Shown here: positions 35,726 through 43,467 of the stretch, piece after piece
Numbering within the stretch: the first letter of the stretch is position 1
Layout of the letters: every line of letters begins with the position of its first letter
NCBI GenBank assembly: GCA_964654185.1
Contig: CAZZIE010000001.1
Location: 32,293 to 96,292 of the forward strand
Direction of reading: 5' to 3'
DNA: 64,000 bases
Origin: CAYFQV01 sp964654185
GTDB lineage: Bacteria > Spirochaetota > Spirochaetia > DSM-27196 > PWMO01
Position numbers and translations under genes: made by a program
The notes under the pieces: model-generated
What the model was told of the DNA's origin: nothing
Databases searched by the model: none
What the model saw: the letters and a program-made list of their open reading frames with translations, nothing else

Positions 35726-36504
35726 GCGCGACCCCTCAATCGGTTTGCGATTTCCTGATACGCCTCTTCCACGCGACCCAGGTCGCGGCGGAAGCGGTCC
35801 TTGTCCAGTCGTTCACCCGTTTCCAGATCCCAGAAACGGCAGGTGTCCGCACTGATCTCGTCGGCCAGGAGCAGATCGCCGGCAGCGGCGCGCGCCCCAG
35901 GGCGGTGCGGCATATCCGCGTCGCCGGGCCCTTCGGCATCGCCCCTGGCTCTTCCATATTCGAGTTTGAAGTCGATGAGCTCGATACCCACGCTCTGCAT
36001 GGCCTCGGTGAGCGCCGTATTCACGATGCGGGTCATGCCGTAGATTGCGGCAAGCTCGTCGAAGGTGGCAAGGCCGATTGCGACGGCGTGAGTGTCGTTG
36101 ATGAGTGGGTCGCCGAGGGCATCGTTCTTGTAGGAGAGCTCGAAGACCGTTGAGGCCAGGCGGGTGCCCTCCTCAATGCCCAGGCGCTTGGCCATGGTGC
36201 CGGCGGCGCGATTTCGAACAATCACTTCCAGAGGGACGATGTCGACGGCCCGGCACAGTTGCTCACGGTCGGACAGCTTCTCCAGGAAGTGCGTCGGGAC
36301 GCCGCGGCCTTCGACCAGGGCCATGAGGATGCTGGAGATCTCGTTGTTTCGCACGCCCTTGTCGGTGACGGTGCCGCGCTTCCGGGCGTTGTACGCGGTG
36401 GCATCGTCCTTGAAGTACATGATGACCCGGGCGGGGTCGTCGGTGGCGTAGAGCTTCTTGGCTTTGCCTTCGTAGAGGAGCTCTCGCCGTGTCACGCTGC
36501 TCAT
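35722..36504 (-). CDS. purC: SAICAR synthetase
   Basis: The 260-residue enzyme condenses CAIR with aspartate. Motifs are LLYEGKAKKLYATD, FKDDATAYN, NEISSILMALVEGRGVPTHF, VPLEVIVRNRAAGTMAKRLG, GIELIDFKLEYG and LLADEISADTCRFWD. About 20 Gly/Ala/Pro-rich residues are inserted between the last two blocks. Start 36504 is chosen because it gives the family N-terminus and an AAGGA lies 8 nt upstream; the open frame upstream runs through the terminator and riboswitch and is not coding. It is the first gene of the riboswitch-controlled block. Confidence 0.95.
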   Translation of the reverse strand: MSSVTRRELLYEGKAKKLYATDDPARVIMYFKDDATAYNARKRGTVTDKGVRNNEISSILMALVEGRGVPTHFLEKLSDREQLCRAVDIVPLEVIVRNRAAGTMAKRLGIEEGTRLASTVFELSYKNDALGDPLINDTHAVAIGLATFDELAAIYGMTRIVNTALTEAMQSVGIELIDFKLEYGRARGDAEGPGDADMPHRPGARAAAGDLLLADEISADTCRFWDLETGERLDKDRFRRDLGRVEEAYQEIANRLRGRA

Positions 36505-36550
36505 AGGCGCGATCCTTGTGGTTGCGGTCAGGTGGAGGGCGTGCGCGGAA

Positions 36551-36579
36551 ACAAAAAAGCCCGCCTGTGCAGGCGGACC
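36551..36579 (-). terminator. Intrinsic terminator, expression platform of the purine riboswitch
   Basis: On the minus strand, CCGCCTGCACAGGCGG folds into a 6-bp GC stem with a 4-nt loop (36576-36561) and is followed by TTTTTT (36558-36553). It lies about 40 nt after the aptamer and 47 nt before the purC start. Confidence 0.88.
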
Positions 36580-36607
36580 TTTGTACGCGGTTGGATGCAA
36601 TACACCG

Positions 36608-36682
36608 ATCCACCCATAGTAGGGAGATTTACGGTCTCCCTGTAGAAACTCCCGGCCCCTATCGCCGGGACTATATGGATGC
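36608..36682 (-). ncRNA. Guanine-class purine riboswitch aptamer
   Basis: The minus strand shows the purine aptamer. P1 is CCATA paired with TATGG (36678-36674 and 36618-36614). P2 is CCCGG/CCGGG, followed by the junction GAGTTTCTAC. P3 is AGGGAG/CTCCCT with loop ACCGTAAAT, followed by the TACTATGG end. The specificity base after P3 is C (TA-C-TAT), the guanine/hypoxanthine type; adenine switches carry U. Ligand binding should favour the downstream terminator and turn off purCFMND. The upstream purB-purL block could read through into it. Confidence 0.93.
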
Positions 36683-36735
36683 CGTGGGCATTCGCGCTTC
36701 GACGGTCCAGTCGGCGGTGCTTCCGCAGTGCCGGC

Positions 36736-39700
36736 TCACCGGAAGTAGCGAATGCCGCTTTCAATGATCCCGGCATTGCCCGGCGCCGGATGGTTGCGAA
36801 ACAGCCCCGGTGCAATGCGCTCTATGTGTCCCATCTTACCAAAGATCCGGCCGTCTGGGGAAGTAATCCCCTCGATTGCCAGAACGGATCCGTTCGGATT
36901 CCAGGGCTCGGCATCGGCAATGGCTCCGGTCGGATCGGCGTACTGCGTTGCGACCTGTCCCGCCTCCAGGAGTTGCTGCGCCGCTTCGCGTTCCATGAGC
37001 AGCCTGCCTTCACCGTGGGAGACCGGCACGGCGTATACGTCGCCGGGTCGGGTTGCCGCAAGCCAGGGAGATGAGGACGATGCGATCCGCGTCCAGGCCA
37101 TGCGCGCGACGTGGTGTCCGATCCGGTTCTGCGCCAGTACCGGATCTCCCGGCGCGCGGTCACGGATCTCGCCGTAGGGCACCAGGCCCAGCCGCACCAG
37201 CGCCTGGAATCCATTGCAGATGCCCAGGATCAGCCCGTCCCGATCCCGGACCAGGCGTTCGATCTCCGCCGCCACCCGGGGCATCCGCAGGAGCGCCGCC
37301 ATGAACTTGCCCGAACCGTCCGGCTCATCCCCTGCGCTGAAGCCCCCGGGCAGAAGGAGGATCTGGCTCTGCGCAATCGCCCGGGCCAACGCGTCCAAAG
37401 ACTCCTCGATCGCCTGCCGCGTCAAGGTCCTCAGCACGATCGTCCGGGGCCGCCCGCCCGCCTCCTCCACGGCTTCTGAGCTGTCGTACTCGCAATTGGT
37501 TCCCGGGAAGACCGGAATGAGCACGCCCGGGGCGGGTCCCCGGGCGGTGCCGGGCGCGCGGCTTGCGGCCCCCTGTGACGTATCCGTCGCGCCTGCGTCC
37601 GTCGCGATCACGCCCGGCCGGGTTGCGGGGTCGCCGCCGGCCGGTGTTCCGCGGCGCCTGTTGCCGTCTGCCGCGGCCGTCGCTACGGCCGCGCCCGCCG
37701 TGCCGGGCGACTCTCCCGAGTGAAAGAGAGGCTCCAGGGTGCCGTGCCACGCGGCGAAGGCCTCCTCGATCGGTATCTCCCAATCCGGGAAGGCGATCGT
37801 GCTGCCGCCGCTCGTACCGCCGGTCGTACCGATGTCGACGGCAGCCGCCCGCTCCTGGAGGCGTTCCTCGAAGAACCGCGGGGTGACTTCCAGTAGAAAG
37901 GCGCCGATGTCCGGGGCGAACCAATCCAGGCTCTCCGCGGCAGCACGATCGATCGTCACCCCCACGTGGTTTCCGAAGGTCGCGCGGGCCAGGGTACCTG
38001 CAAGACCGTCCTCACCGACGGCGGCAACCGAAAGAAGGCCTTCATCTTCGGCCGCCTCATGAAGGAGGCGGAGAATGTCGTGGAGCGCCGTCGCGCTCGG
38101 GAGCCCGGTCGACTCCCGCCCGTGCGTGCCGGCCGGCGCTGCCGTCGTCGGCTGCGGCGCGGTCGAGCGCGCGCGCGAGCGGTCCGCGCTTGCCGGCTTC
38201 GCGCCTTCCGCCCCCGGCCGTAACAGAACCAGCCGGCTCCCTTCGGTCTTCAGCTCTGGAGACCTGACGTGTTCCTCTCGTCCCGGGCCGAAGGCAAAGG
38301 CAATCAGGGTCGGCGGCACATCCAGGTCTTCGAAGGTACCGGACATACTGTCTTTGCCGCCGATGGCAGGTGTCTCGAGGTCGAGTTGCGCCGACAGGGC
38401 GCCCAAAAGGGCTGCGACGGGCAGACCCCAACGCTCCGGCTCACTGCCCGGGCGGGGGAAGTACTCCTGGAGGCTCAAGCGCAGGCGCCGGGGATCGCCT
38501 CCCGCCGCAACGGCGCGGCACACCGCCTCGACAATGGCGAGGTATCCGCCGCGGTAGGGCGACTCCTCTGAGATCGCCGGAGAAAAGCCGTATGCCGCCA
38601 CCGACGCCAGGTTCGCCGCGCCGCCGACGGTTCCCGCTGCGCCGCCCGCGATGCGCGGCAACCGCATGACCGTCGCCTGAGCGGGCGTCCGCTGAAGGAC
38701 GCCCCCGAAGGGAAGGAGTACGGTGCCGCGCCCGATGGACGAATCGAAGCGCTCGACCAGTCCGCGATGGGTCGCTCCCGCAAGACCCCGGAGGTGTCGG
38801 AGCCAGGTCTCTCTCGTGGAATCCATGCCGGCTGTGCCCGCCCCGGGAAGCGCACTGGTGCGGTCCGCCGTGGCGTGGGCCGGTGTAGCGCGGTCCGCCG
38901 TGGCGTGGGCCGGCGCGATTTCCGCTGTTGCGCGCTTCGGTGCGCCGGCCGAGTCCAGGAGTGACCGCGGCAGGTCGACCACCGTGCCGCCTCCCGACCG
39001 CATGACAAGGCGCTCTCCCGCGGTGATCCGGGCAATGACCGTCGCCTCCAGGTTCTCCTCAGCGGCCAGCTCGCGAAACCGTTCGGCGTCCTCCGCGGAG
39101 ACGACGACCGCCATGCGCTCCTGGCTTTCGCTCAGGGCCACCTCGTCCGGGGCGAGGTGCGCGTACTTCCGTGGAACCGCGTCCAGATCGATGTCGATGC
39201 CTTCGGCGAGCTCGCCCACCGCCACGGCCACCCCGCCGGCGCCGAAGTCGTTGCACCGCTTGATCAGCGCCAGCGCGTCAGGATTGCGATAGAGCCGGTA
39301 GAGCGCCCGCTCCGCGGGTGGGTTCCCCTTCTGCACTTCGGCGCCGGCGACCGCAACGGAGTCCTCCGTGTGCTCCCTGCTCGATCCCGTTGCGCCGCCG
39401 ATTCCGTCCCGCCCGGTTCTACCGCCCACGAGGAGCACAACATCGCCCGGTTCCGGACGCTCCCGCCGCACCAGCCGCCGCGGCACGGCGCCGATCACCG
39501 CGCCCGCCTCAAGCCGCTTGGCCACGTAGCCGGGATGGTAGTGCTCGCCGACCAGCCCGGTGGCCAGGCCGAACTGGTTGCCGTAGGAGGAGAAGCCCCG
39601 CGCCGCTTCCAGAGTGATCAACCGCTGCGGCAGCTTCCCGGTGCGGGTTTCCTCCACGGCTTGCCGCGGATCGCCGGAGCCGGACACACGAATGGCCTGG

Positions 39701-40935
39701 AAGACCGTGCCGCGGCCGGACATGGGATCGCGAATGGCGCCGCCAAGGCAGGTCGATGCGCCGCCGTACGGCTCGATCTCGGTGGGATGATTGTGCGTCT
39801 CATTCTTGAAGAGCAGGAGCCAGTCGTGATTGTCGGGCGCCCCGCCGCTCGCAGCCGCAGCCGCAGCCGCGCCCGCGGCCGCAGTTGTGGCCGCGGCGGG
39901 AAGCACGATCCCGGCTGCGTTGATCTCCTCGGAGACATCCAGATCGGGGAGCCCGCCCCGCGCACGGAACGCCTTCGCCGCAATAGTGGCCATATCCATG
40001 AGCGTTTCCGGGCGATCCCCCCGGCCGAGCTCCCGTCGCAGGTCCCGGTAGCGCTCCAGGGCGCGCGCCTCGGCGCTGCTCTCGGGGACGGCGATTCGGG
40101 TAAGCTCGGTGAGGAAGGTCTGGTGGCGGCAGTGATCGGACCAGTAGGTGTCCAGAAGGCGCAGCTCAATGAGCCGGGGCTCGCGCCCTTTCCGGGCGAA
40201 GGCCTCCGCGCACACCAGGAGATCGCCGGCGGTCATGGCCAGGCCGAGGCGCTCCACCACATTCGCCGCCGGTTCTTGCTGATCCTGGCCGGCGGCACTG
40301 GCGCCGGCGGCACCAGCCCCGCCGGCGAGGTGCCGGAGCGGGACCTCCTCCGGTGCGGCTCCTGCGCCACCGGCCGAGCCCGCGCCGCCGGCCGCCGGGC
40401 CGTCGGCGCCCGGCCCGGGCCGCCGGGCCACCTCGTCTGAGATGGCCTCGTCGGCTTCCGTTGCGGCGCGCGCCCGGCGCAGCTGCGCGTCCGCATCGTA
40501 AGGATCGACCTCCGCCGAATCCACCGGGTTGATGAGGTACCCCTTGAGGCGCGCAAGCTCCGCCGGCGTGATCTCGCCGGCAAGGGCAATGACCGTTGCC
40601 ACCATGACGGTCGGATCGGCGGCGCCGAGGACGTGGAGGCCGTCGGCCGCCGCCTGGGCACGATTGTCGAACTGTCCCGGAACGTAGGCGAAAGCGAAAG
40701 CGGTCTCGCCGGCGCCGAGATCGAGGGTTCGGGAGAGGCTGTCGGTCGCGGGATCGCTGAAGATGGTTCGCTCCGCCGCTTCCACGATTCCGGGCGCGAC
40801 GCCGTCGACGAGGTAGCGGTGAATCAGCCGTACCGACTGGATTCCCTGAAGGTGCAGCACCTCCCGGGCATCGCTGAGGATGCGCTGGGCCTCCGCCGGG
40901 ACCTCGACGGTTCGTTCGACGAAAAGCGTCGTCAT
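36736..40935 (-). CDS. purL: Phosphoribosylformylglycinamidine synthase, single large chain
   Basis: The 1399-residue enzyme converts FGAR to FGAM with glutamine and ATP. It fuses the PurS-like N-terminus (LFVERTVEVPAEAQRILSDAREVLHLQGIQ), the synthetase core (DHCRHQTFLTEL, FKNETHNHPTEIEPYGGA, EVQKGNPP, GGKDSMSGTFEDL) and a C-terminal glutaminase (IPVFPGTNCEYDS, LPGGFSAGDEPDGSGKF, nucleophile Cys in LGICNGFQAL, VSHGEGR). The N-terminus resembles the clostridial/clade II single-chain form rather than the enterobacterial one. Low-complexity inserts are visible, for example a repeated PAHATADR near nt 38870-38940 and an Ala-rich run near 39840-39890. It overlaps purB by 4 bp and ends ahead of the riboswitch. 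Confidence 0.95.
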   Translation of the reverse strand: MTTLFVERTVEVPAEAQRILSDAREVLHLQGIQSVRLIHRYLVDGVAPGIVEAAERTIFSDPATDSLSRTLDLGAGETAFAFAYVPGQFDNRAQAAADGLHVLGAADPTVMVATVIALAGEITPAELARLKGYLINPVDSAEVDPYDADAQLRRARAATEADEAISDEVARRPGPGADGPAAGGAGSAGGAGAAPEEVPLRHLAGGAGAAGASAAGQDQQEPAANVVERLGLAMTAGDLLVCAEAFARKGREPRLIELRLLDTYWSDHCRHQTFLTELTRIAVPESSAEARALERYRDLRRELGRGDRPETLMDMATIAAKAFRARGGLPDLDVSEEINAAGIVLPAAATTAAAGAAAAAAASGGAPDNHDWLLLFKNETHNHPTEIEPYGGASTCLGGAIRDPMSGRGTVFQAIRVSGSGDPRQAVEETRTGKLPQRLITLEAARGFSSYGNQFGLATGLVGEHYHPGYVAKRLEAGAVIGAVPRRLVRRERPEPGDVVLLVGGRTGRDGIGGATGSSREHTEDSVAVAGAEVQKGNPPAERALYRLYRNPDALALIKRCNDFGAGGVAVAVGELAEGIDIDLDAVPRKYAHLAPDEVALSESQERMAVVVSAEDAERFRELAAEENLEATVIARITAGERLVMRSGGGTVVDLPRSLLDSAGAPKRATAEIAPAHATADRATPAHATADRTSALPGAGTAGMDSTRETWLRHLRGLAGATHRGLVERFDSSIGRGTVLLPFGGVLQRTPAQATVMRLPRIAGGAAGTVGGAANLASVAAYGFSPAISEESPYRGGYLAIVEAVCRAVAAGGDPRRLRLSLQEYFPRPGSEPERWGLPVAALLGALSAQLDLETPAIGGKDSMSGTFEDLDVPPTLIAFAFGPGREEHVRSPELKTEGSRLVLLRPGAEGAKPASADRSRARSTAPQPTTAAPAGTHGRESTGLPSATALHDILRLLHEAAEDEGLLSVAAVGEDGLAGTLARATFGNHVGVTIDRAAAESLDWFAPDIGAFLLEVTPRFFEERLQERAAAVDIGTTGGTSGGSTIAFPDWEIPIEEAFAAWHGTLEPLFHSGESPGTAGAAVATAAADGNRRRGTPAGGDPATRPGVIATDAGATDTSQGAASRAPGTARGPAPGVLIPVFPGTNCEYDSSEAVEEAGGRPRTIVLRTLTRQAIEESLDALARAIAQSQILLLPGGFSAGDEPDGSGKFMAALLRMPRVAAEIERLVRDRDGLILGICNGFQALVRLGLVPYGEIRDRAPGDPVLAQNRIGHHVARMAWTRIASSSSPWLAATRPGDVYAVPVSHGEGRLLMEREAAQQLLEAGQVATQYADPTGAIADAEPWNPNGSVLAIEGITSPDGRIFGKMGHIERIAPGLFRNHPAPGNAGIIESGIRYFR

Positions 40936-42482
40936 GCCCCGGGTTCACCTCGCGTTGCCGCGGCGCCTCCGAGCTCGCCGCGCATGTTCTCCACGACGCG
41001 GCGGTAGCGCTCACAGACCGCCCTGGTTCGCTCCGCCGCCCGGCCGCGGTACCGGCCGGGATCCGCAAAGAGATCCGCCGCCTCGACGCCGCGACGGGCA
41101 AAGGCCGCCTCGATTCGCTGCCACACCGCCTCGTCCGAGCGGAGAGCGTCGGCGAAGGATGTGCCGTCATCATCGGCCTTCAATGTTATGCGGCGGATTA
41201 CCTCGTGGGCGTCGCCTTCCCCTGCCAGAGCCAGGGCGATGTATACGGCCTCCGCCAGGGCCGCGTCGGACCCTTCAATGTTGGCGCGCATGCGGTCGGC
41301 ATCTACGTGCAATCCGCCGATGACCCGGCGCGTGCGTTCCGCCGCGGCGACGAAGCCGGCGAGGTACTCCGCGACGAAGCGGCCGCTTGCGGAGTTCGTG
41401 AGGTCGCGCTGATGCTCGGAGATCTGATCCAGGAAGAAGGTCTGCACCCGCGGCGCAAAAGTCTTCCAGAGGCTCTTCACGTGCTCGGAGTTCCAGGGGT
41501 TGCGCTTCTGCGGCATGGTGGAGGAGCCGACCTGGCTCTGGCCGAAGCTCTCGCGGACCTCGGCGATCTCGGTGCGCTGGAGGTTGCGGAGATCATCCGC
41601 CAGGTTGGCAAGAATGCCGAAGGCGGTGTTGAGCTCCAGGAGGAGCCGCAGGAGCGGTTCCGGCGGAACGATCTGGGTGGCGTGCTCCGCCGGGGTCAGA
41701 CCCAGGCGGTCCATGAGCTCCGCCTCCAGGCCGACGGGATCGTCCGTCAGGATGGAGGTGGCGTTGTACCCGCCGATAGCGCCGGAGAGCTTGCCTCGGA
41801 GTGACGTTGAACGTGCATCGATCTGCTGGATGGTGGAGCCGAGGCGGGCAACGTATTCGCTCACGGCAAAGCCGAAGGTGGTGGGCACCGCGTGCTGGCC
41901 GTGAGTCCGTCCGATCTGCGTCGTCTCGGCGTGGCTCTCGGCGAGCTGAATGAGCGCCTCTTCGAGAGAGAGCAGCAACGGCAGGATCACGGCGCGCACC
42001 ACGTCGCGATAGCGGACTGACGCGGCGGTGTCCAGCATGTCCACGGAGGTCGCCCCGAGATGCACCAGGGGCGCCGCTGCCGCCGGGACCTTTCTCTTCA
42101 TGACGTTCACCACGGCGCGCACGTTGTGGTGCGTCTTCGCCTCCTCCTCGTAGACCTCGTCGGGAGTGATCTGCTTCTCAATGTCCCGGAGGGCGTCCAG
42201 CACTTCGCCGGCCTCTGCGGGGGCGCCGCCGCGGTCCCCGCCCGCGTTGTCACCACCACCGTCGGCGCTGGGTTCCGCGTCCGCGTCGGCGCGGCCACCC
42301 ACGTTCGCCGGCAGCCCGACGCGCTTCACCAGGAGCCGCAGGTACTCCGCCTCCACCGTGACGATGGAGCGGATGACCGCTTCCTCGCTGAGATAGCGGG
42401 AGAGCTCGTCGAAGAGGGTCTGATTGGCCAGATAGTATCGATGGTCCAGGGGAGAGAGGTTCAGGAAGATGGAGCGTTCCAT
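40932..42482 (-). CDS. purB: Adenylosuccinate lyase
   Basis: The 516-residue enzyme acts twice in purine synthesis, cleaving SAICAR and adenylosuccinate. The superfamily signature GSSTMPQKRNP is present, with HLGATSVDMLDTA, IGRTHGQHAVPTTFG and SLWKTFAPRV. A Gly/Asp/Ala-rich insert lies between positions coding AEYLRLLVKR and VLDALRDIEKQ. Start 42482 yields MERSIFLNLSPLDHRYYL. A perfect TTGACA lies 17 bp from CAATGG, itself 6 nt from this ATG, so a leaderless start is likely. It is first of the upstream purine block. Confidence 0.94.
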   Translation of the reverse strand: MERSIFLNLSPLDHRYYLANQTLFDELSRYLSEEAVIRSIVTVEAEYLRLLVKRVGLPANVGGRADADAEPSADGGGDNAGGDRGGAPAEAGEVLDALRDIEKQITPDEVYEEEAKTHHNVRAVVNVMKRKVPAAAAPLVHLGATSVDMLDTAASVRYRDVVRAVILPLLLSLEEALIQLAESHAETTQIGRTHGQHAVPTTFGFAVSEYVARLGSTIQQIDARSTSLRGKLSGAIGGYNATSILTDDPVGLEAELMDRLGLTPAEHATQIVPPEPLLRLLLELNTAFGILANLADDLRNLQRTEIAEVRESFGQSQVGSSTMPQKRNPWNSEHVKSLWKTFAPRVQTFFLDQISEHQRDLTNSASGRFVAEYLAGFVAAAERTRRVIGGLHVDADRMRANIEGSDAALAEAVYIALALAGEGDAHEVIRRITLKADDDGTSFADALRSDEAVWQRIEAAFARRGVEAADLFADPGRYRGRAAERTRAVCERYRRVVENMRGELGGAAATRGEPGA

Positions 42483-42488
42483 GGGCAA

Positions 42489-42517
42489 CCATTGCCGTTG
42501 CCCTTGTGTGGTGTCAA
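42489..42517 (-). promoter_or_regulatory. Putative purB promoter
   Basis: On the minus strand a perfect TTGACA -35 (42517-42512), a 17-bp spacer and a weak -10 CAATGG (42494-42489) end 6 nt before the purB ATG. Confidence 0.5.
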
Positions 42518-42576
42518 GACGTTCCCAGGGAGAAGCGCCGGGCAATAACGGCAGCGGGACGACCCGACGGCGCCCT

Positions 42577-42972
42577 TCAGTAGATTCGCTTTACGAAGGG
42601 GATCACGTCGAAGCCCGCGTCAAAGGAGAACACCTCTTCAACTTCGTTCGCTTCCATGGCAGCGACATGTATTGCGTCTCTCGCGGAGATTGCCGTGTGC
42701 GACTCCAGGATGGTCCTGCCGCGCTCCACGATGTCCAGCGTGACCGGAAACACGGAGTCGACGATGTCTCGGAGCGCCCTGAAGGCAGGCTCAATTGCGT
42801 CCAGGCGCCGGATTGCGTGATAGCGATGGAGGATCTCCTGGAATACCTCCGCATCCGTCACAAGGGGATTTCCCTTTCTCAGAAGCCGGGATAGGACGGC
42901 ACGACTCTGCGCCTTGTTGGTATGCTCGGCGCCGACCAGATACATCGGGACGTTGGAGTCAATGAACACCAC
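42577..42972 (-). CDS. PIN-domain (VapC-like) toxin
   Basis: The 131-residue protein has the PIN nuclease acidic set: Asp in VVFIDSNVPMYLVG, Glu in DAEVFQEILHRYH, Asp in SARDAIHVAAM and Asp in VFSFDAGFDVI. Such toxins cut tRNA or rRNA and are held by the antitoxin. GTG 42972 (or 42969) is chosen because the PIN strand begins there and it overlaps the antitoxin stop by 14 nt; the longer frame is antitoxin DNA. It is the second gene of a two-gene module. Confidence 0.85.
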   Translation of the reverse strand: MVFIDSNVPMYLVGAEHTNKAQSRAVLSRLLRKGNPLVTDAEVFQEILHRYHAIRRLDAIEPAFRALRDIVDSVFPVTLDIVERGRTILESHTAISARDAIHVAAMEANEVEEVFSFDAGFDVIPFVKRIY

Positions 42973-43213
42973 TGCTGTAGCCCTCTTCGATCTCCCCAAG
43001 CATCTGACCGATATCCGCAGTGGGAAACTCGTAGGCCATGGCACGGTCTATGGCGTCCAGCTTGCGCTCCGTCTTCCCTGTCGGGTAGCTCCGTCTGGCC
43101 TTTCTGAGCGCTTCACGAACCCACTCGGCTGTAGTCATGCCATTCTCTCGGGCCAGGGTCTGGATCTCTTCGTACTCCCGTTCATCCAGGAGCACCTGTA
43201 ACCGCTTACTCAT
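42959..43213 (-). CDS. Ribbon-helix-helix-type antitoxin (VapB-like)
   Basis: The 84-residue protein starts MSKRLQVLLDEREYEEIQTL followed by MTTAEWVREALRKAR, the strand-helix-helix pattern of CopG/Arc-like DNA-binding antitoxins. The C-terminal tail (IGQMLGEIEEGYSSG) would wrap the toxin. Upstream, a palindrome and a strong promoter lie directly before the ATG, consistent with autorepression. No Shine-Dalgarno sequence precedes it. Confidence 0.84.
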   Translation of the reverse strand: MSKRLQVLLDEREYEEIQTLARENGMTTAEWVREALRKARRSYPTGKTERKLDAIDRAMAYEFPTADIGQMLGEIEEGYSSGVH

Positions 43214-43219
43214 ACGTTT

Positions 43220-43248
43220 ATGATATTTGACTCATGCGTATGAGTCAA
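43220..43248 (-). promoter_or_regulatory. vapBC-like promoter with embedded palindromic operator
   Basis: On the minus strand TTGACT (43248-43243) and TATCAT (43225-43220) are 17 bp apart. The perfect palindrome TGACTCAT-N4-ATGAGTCA (43228-43247) fills the spacer. Six bases separate the -10 from the antitoxin ATG, implying a leaderless message. Confidence 0.72.
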
Positions 43249-43302
43249 TAATGAGTTGTGTGCATACAACGCTTCGTGAGAGAAGACGCGATCAATACAC
43301 CC

Positions 43303-43467
43303 TAACCTACCCGCAACCCTGTTGATAGGATTCCGGCAAGTCACGGTGCAGACGTAGTTTGCTCGGCTTTGGCGCCCACAAGAGGATTCTCGCAGGCCGA
43401 GCGCCGGCAACCTACGGCTCGGTAACGGATTACGGGCAGTGCCATCAACAGGCTTGTGAGTAGGTTA
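43303..43467. mobile_element. 165-bp MITE-like element with 8-bp target duplication
   Basis: Ends form a ~24-bp imperfect terminal inverted repeat (outer 8 bp TAACCTAC/GTAGGTTA are perfect, inner TGTTGAT/ATCAACA). Identical ATACACCC copies flank it at 43295-43302 and 43468-43475. No protein is encoded; GCTCGGC/GCCGAGC inside can form a hairpin. Removing the element and one duplicate restores the rlmL-like gene with a TGA stop in place of its present TAA, which lies in the element. Confidence 0.8.

Noticed and set aside
36505..36600. Extended purC start at 36600
   Set aside because: The extension translates the terminator and linker of the riboswitch; the family N-terminus begins at 36504.
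43303..43467. Integron attC site for the 165-bp inverted-repeat element
   Set aside because: The ends do not fit RYYYAAC/GTTRRRY, and exact 8-bp target duplications indicate transposition.
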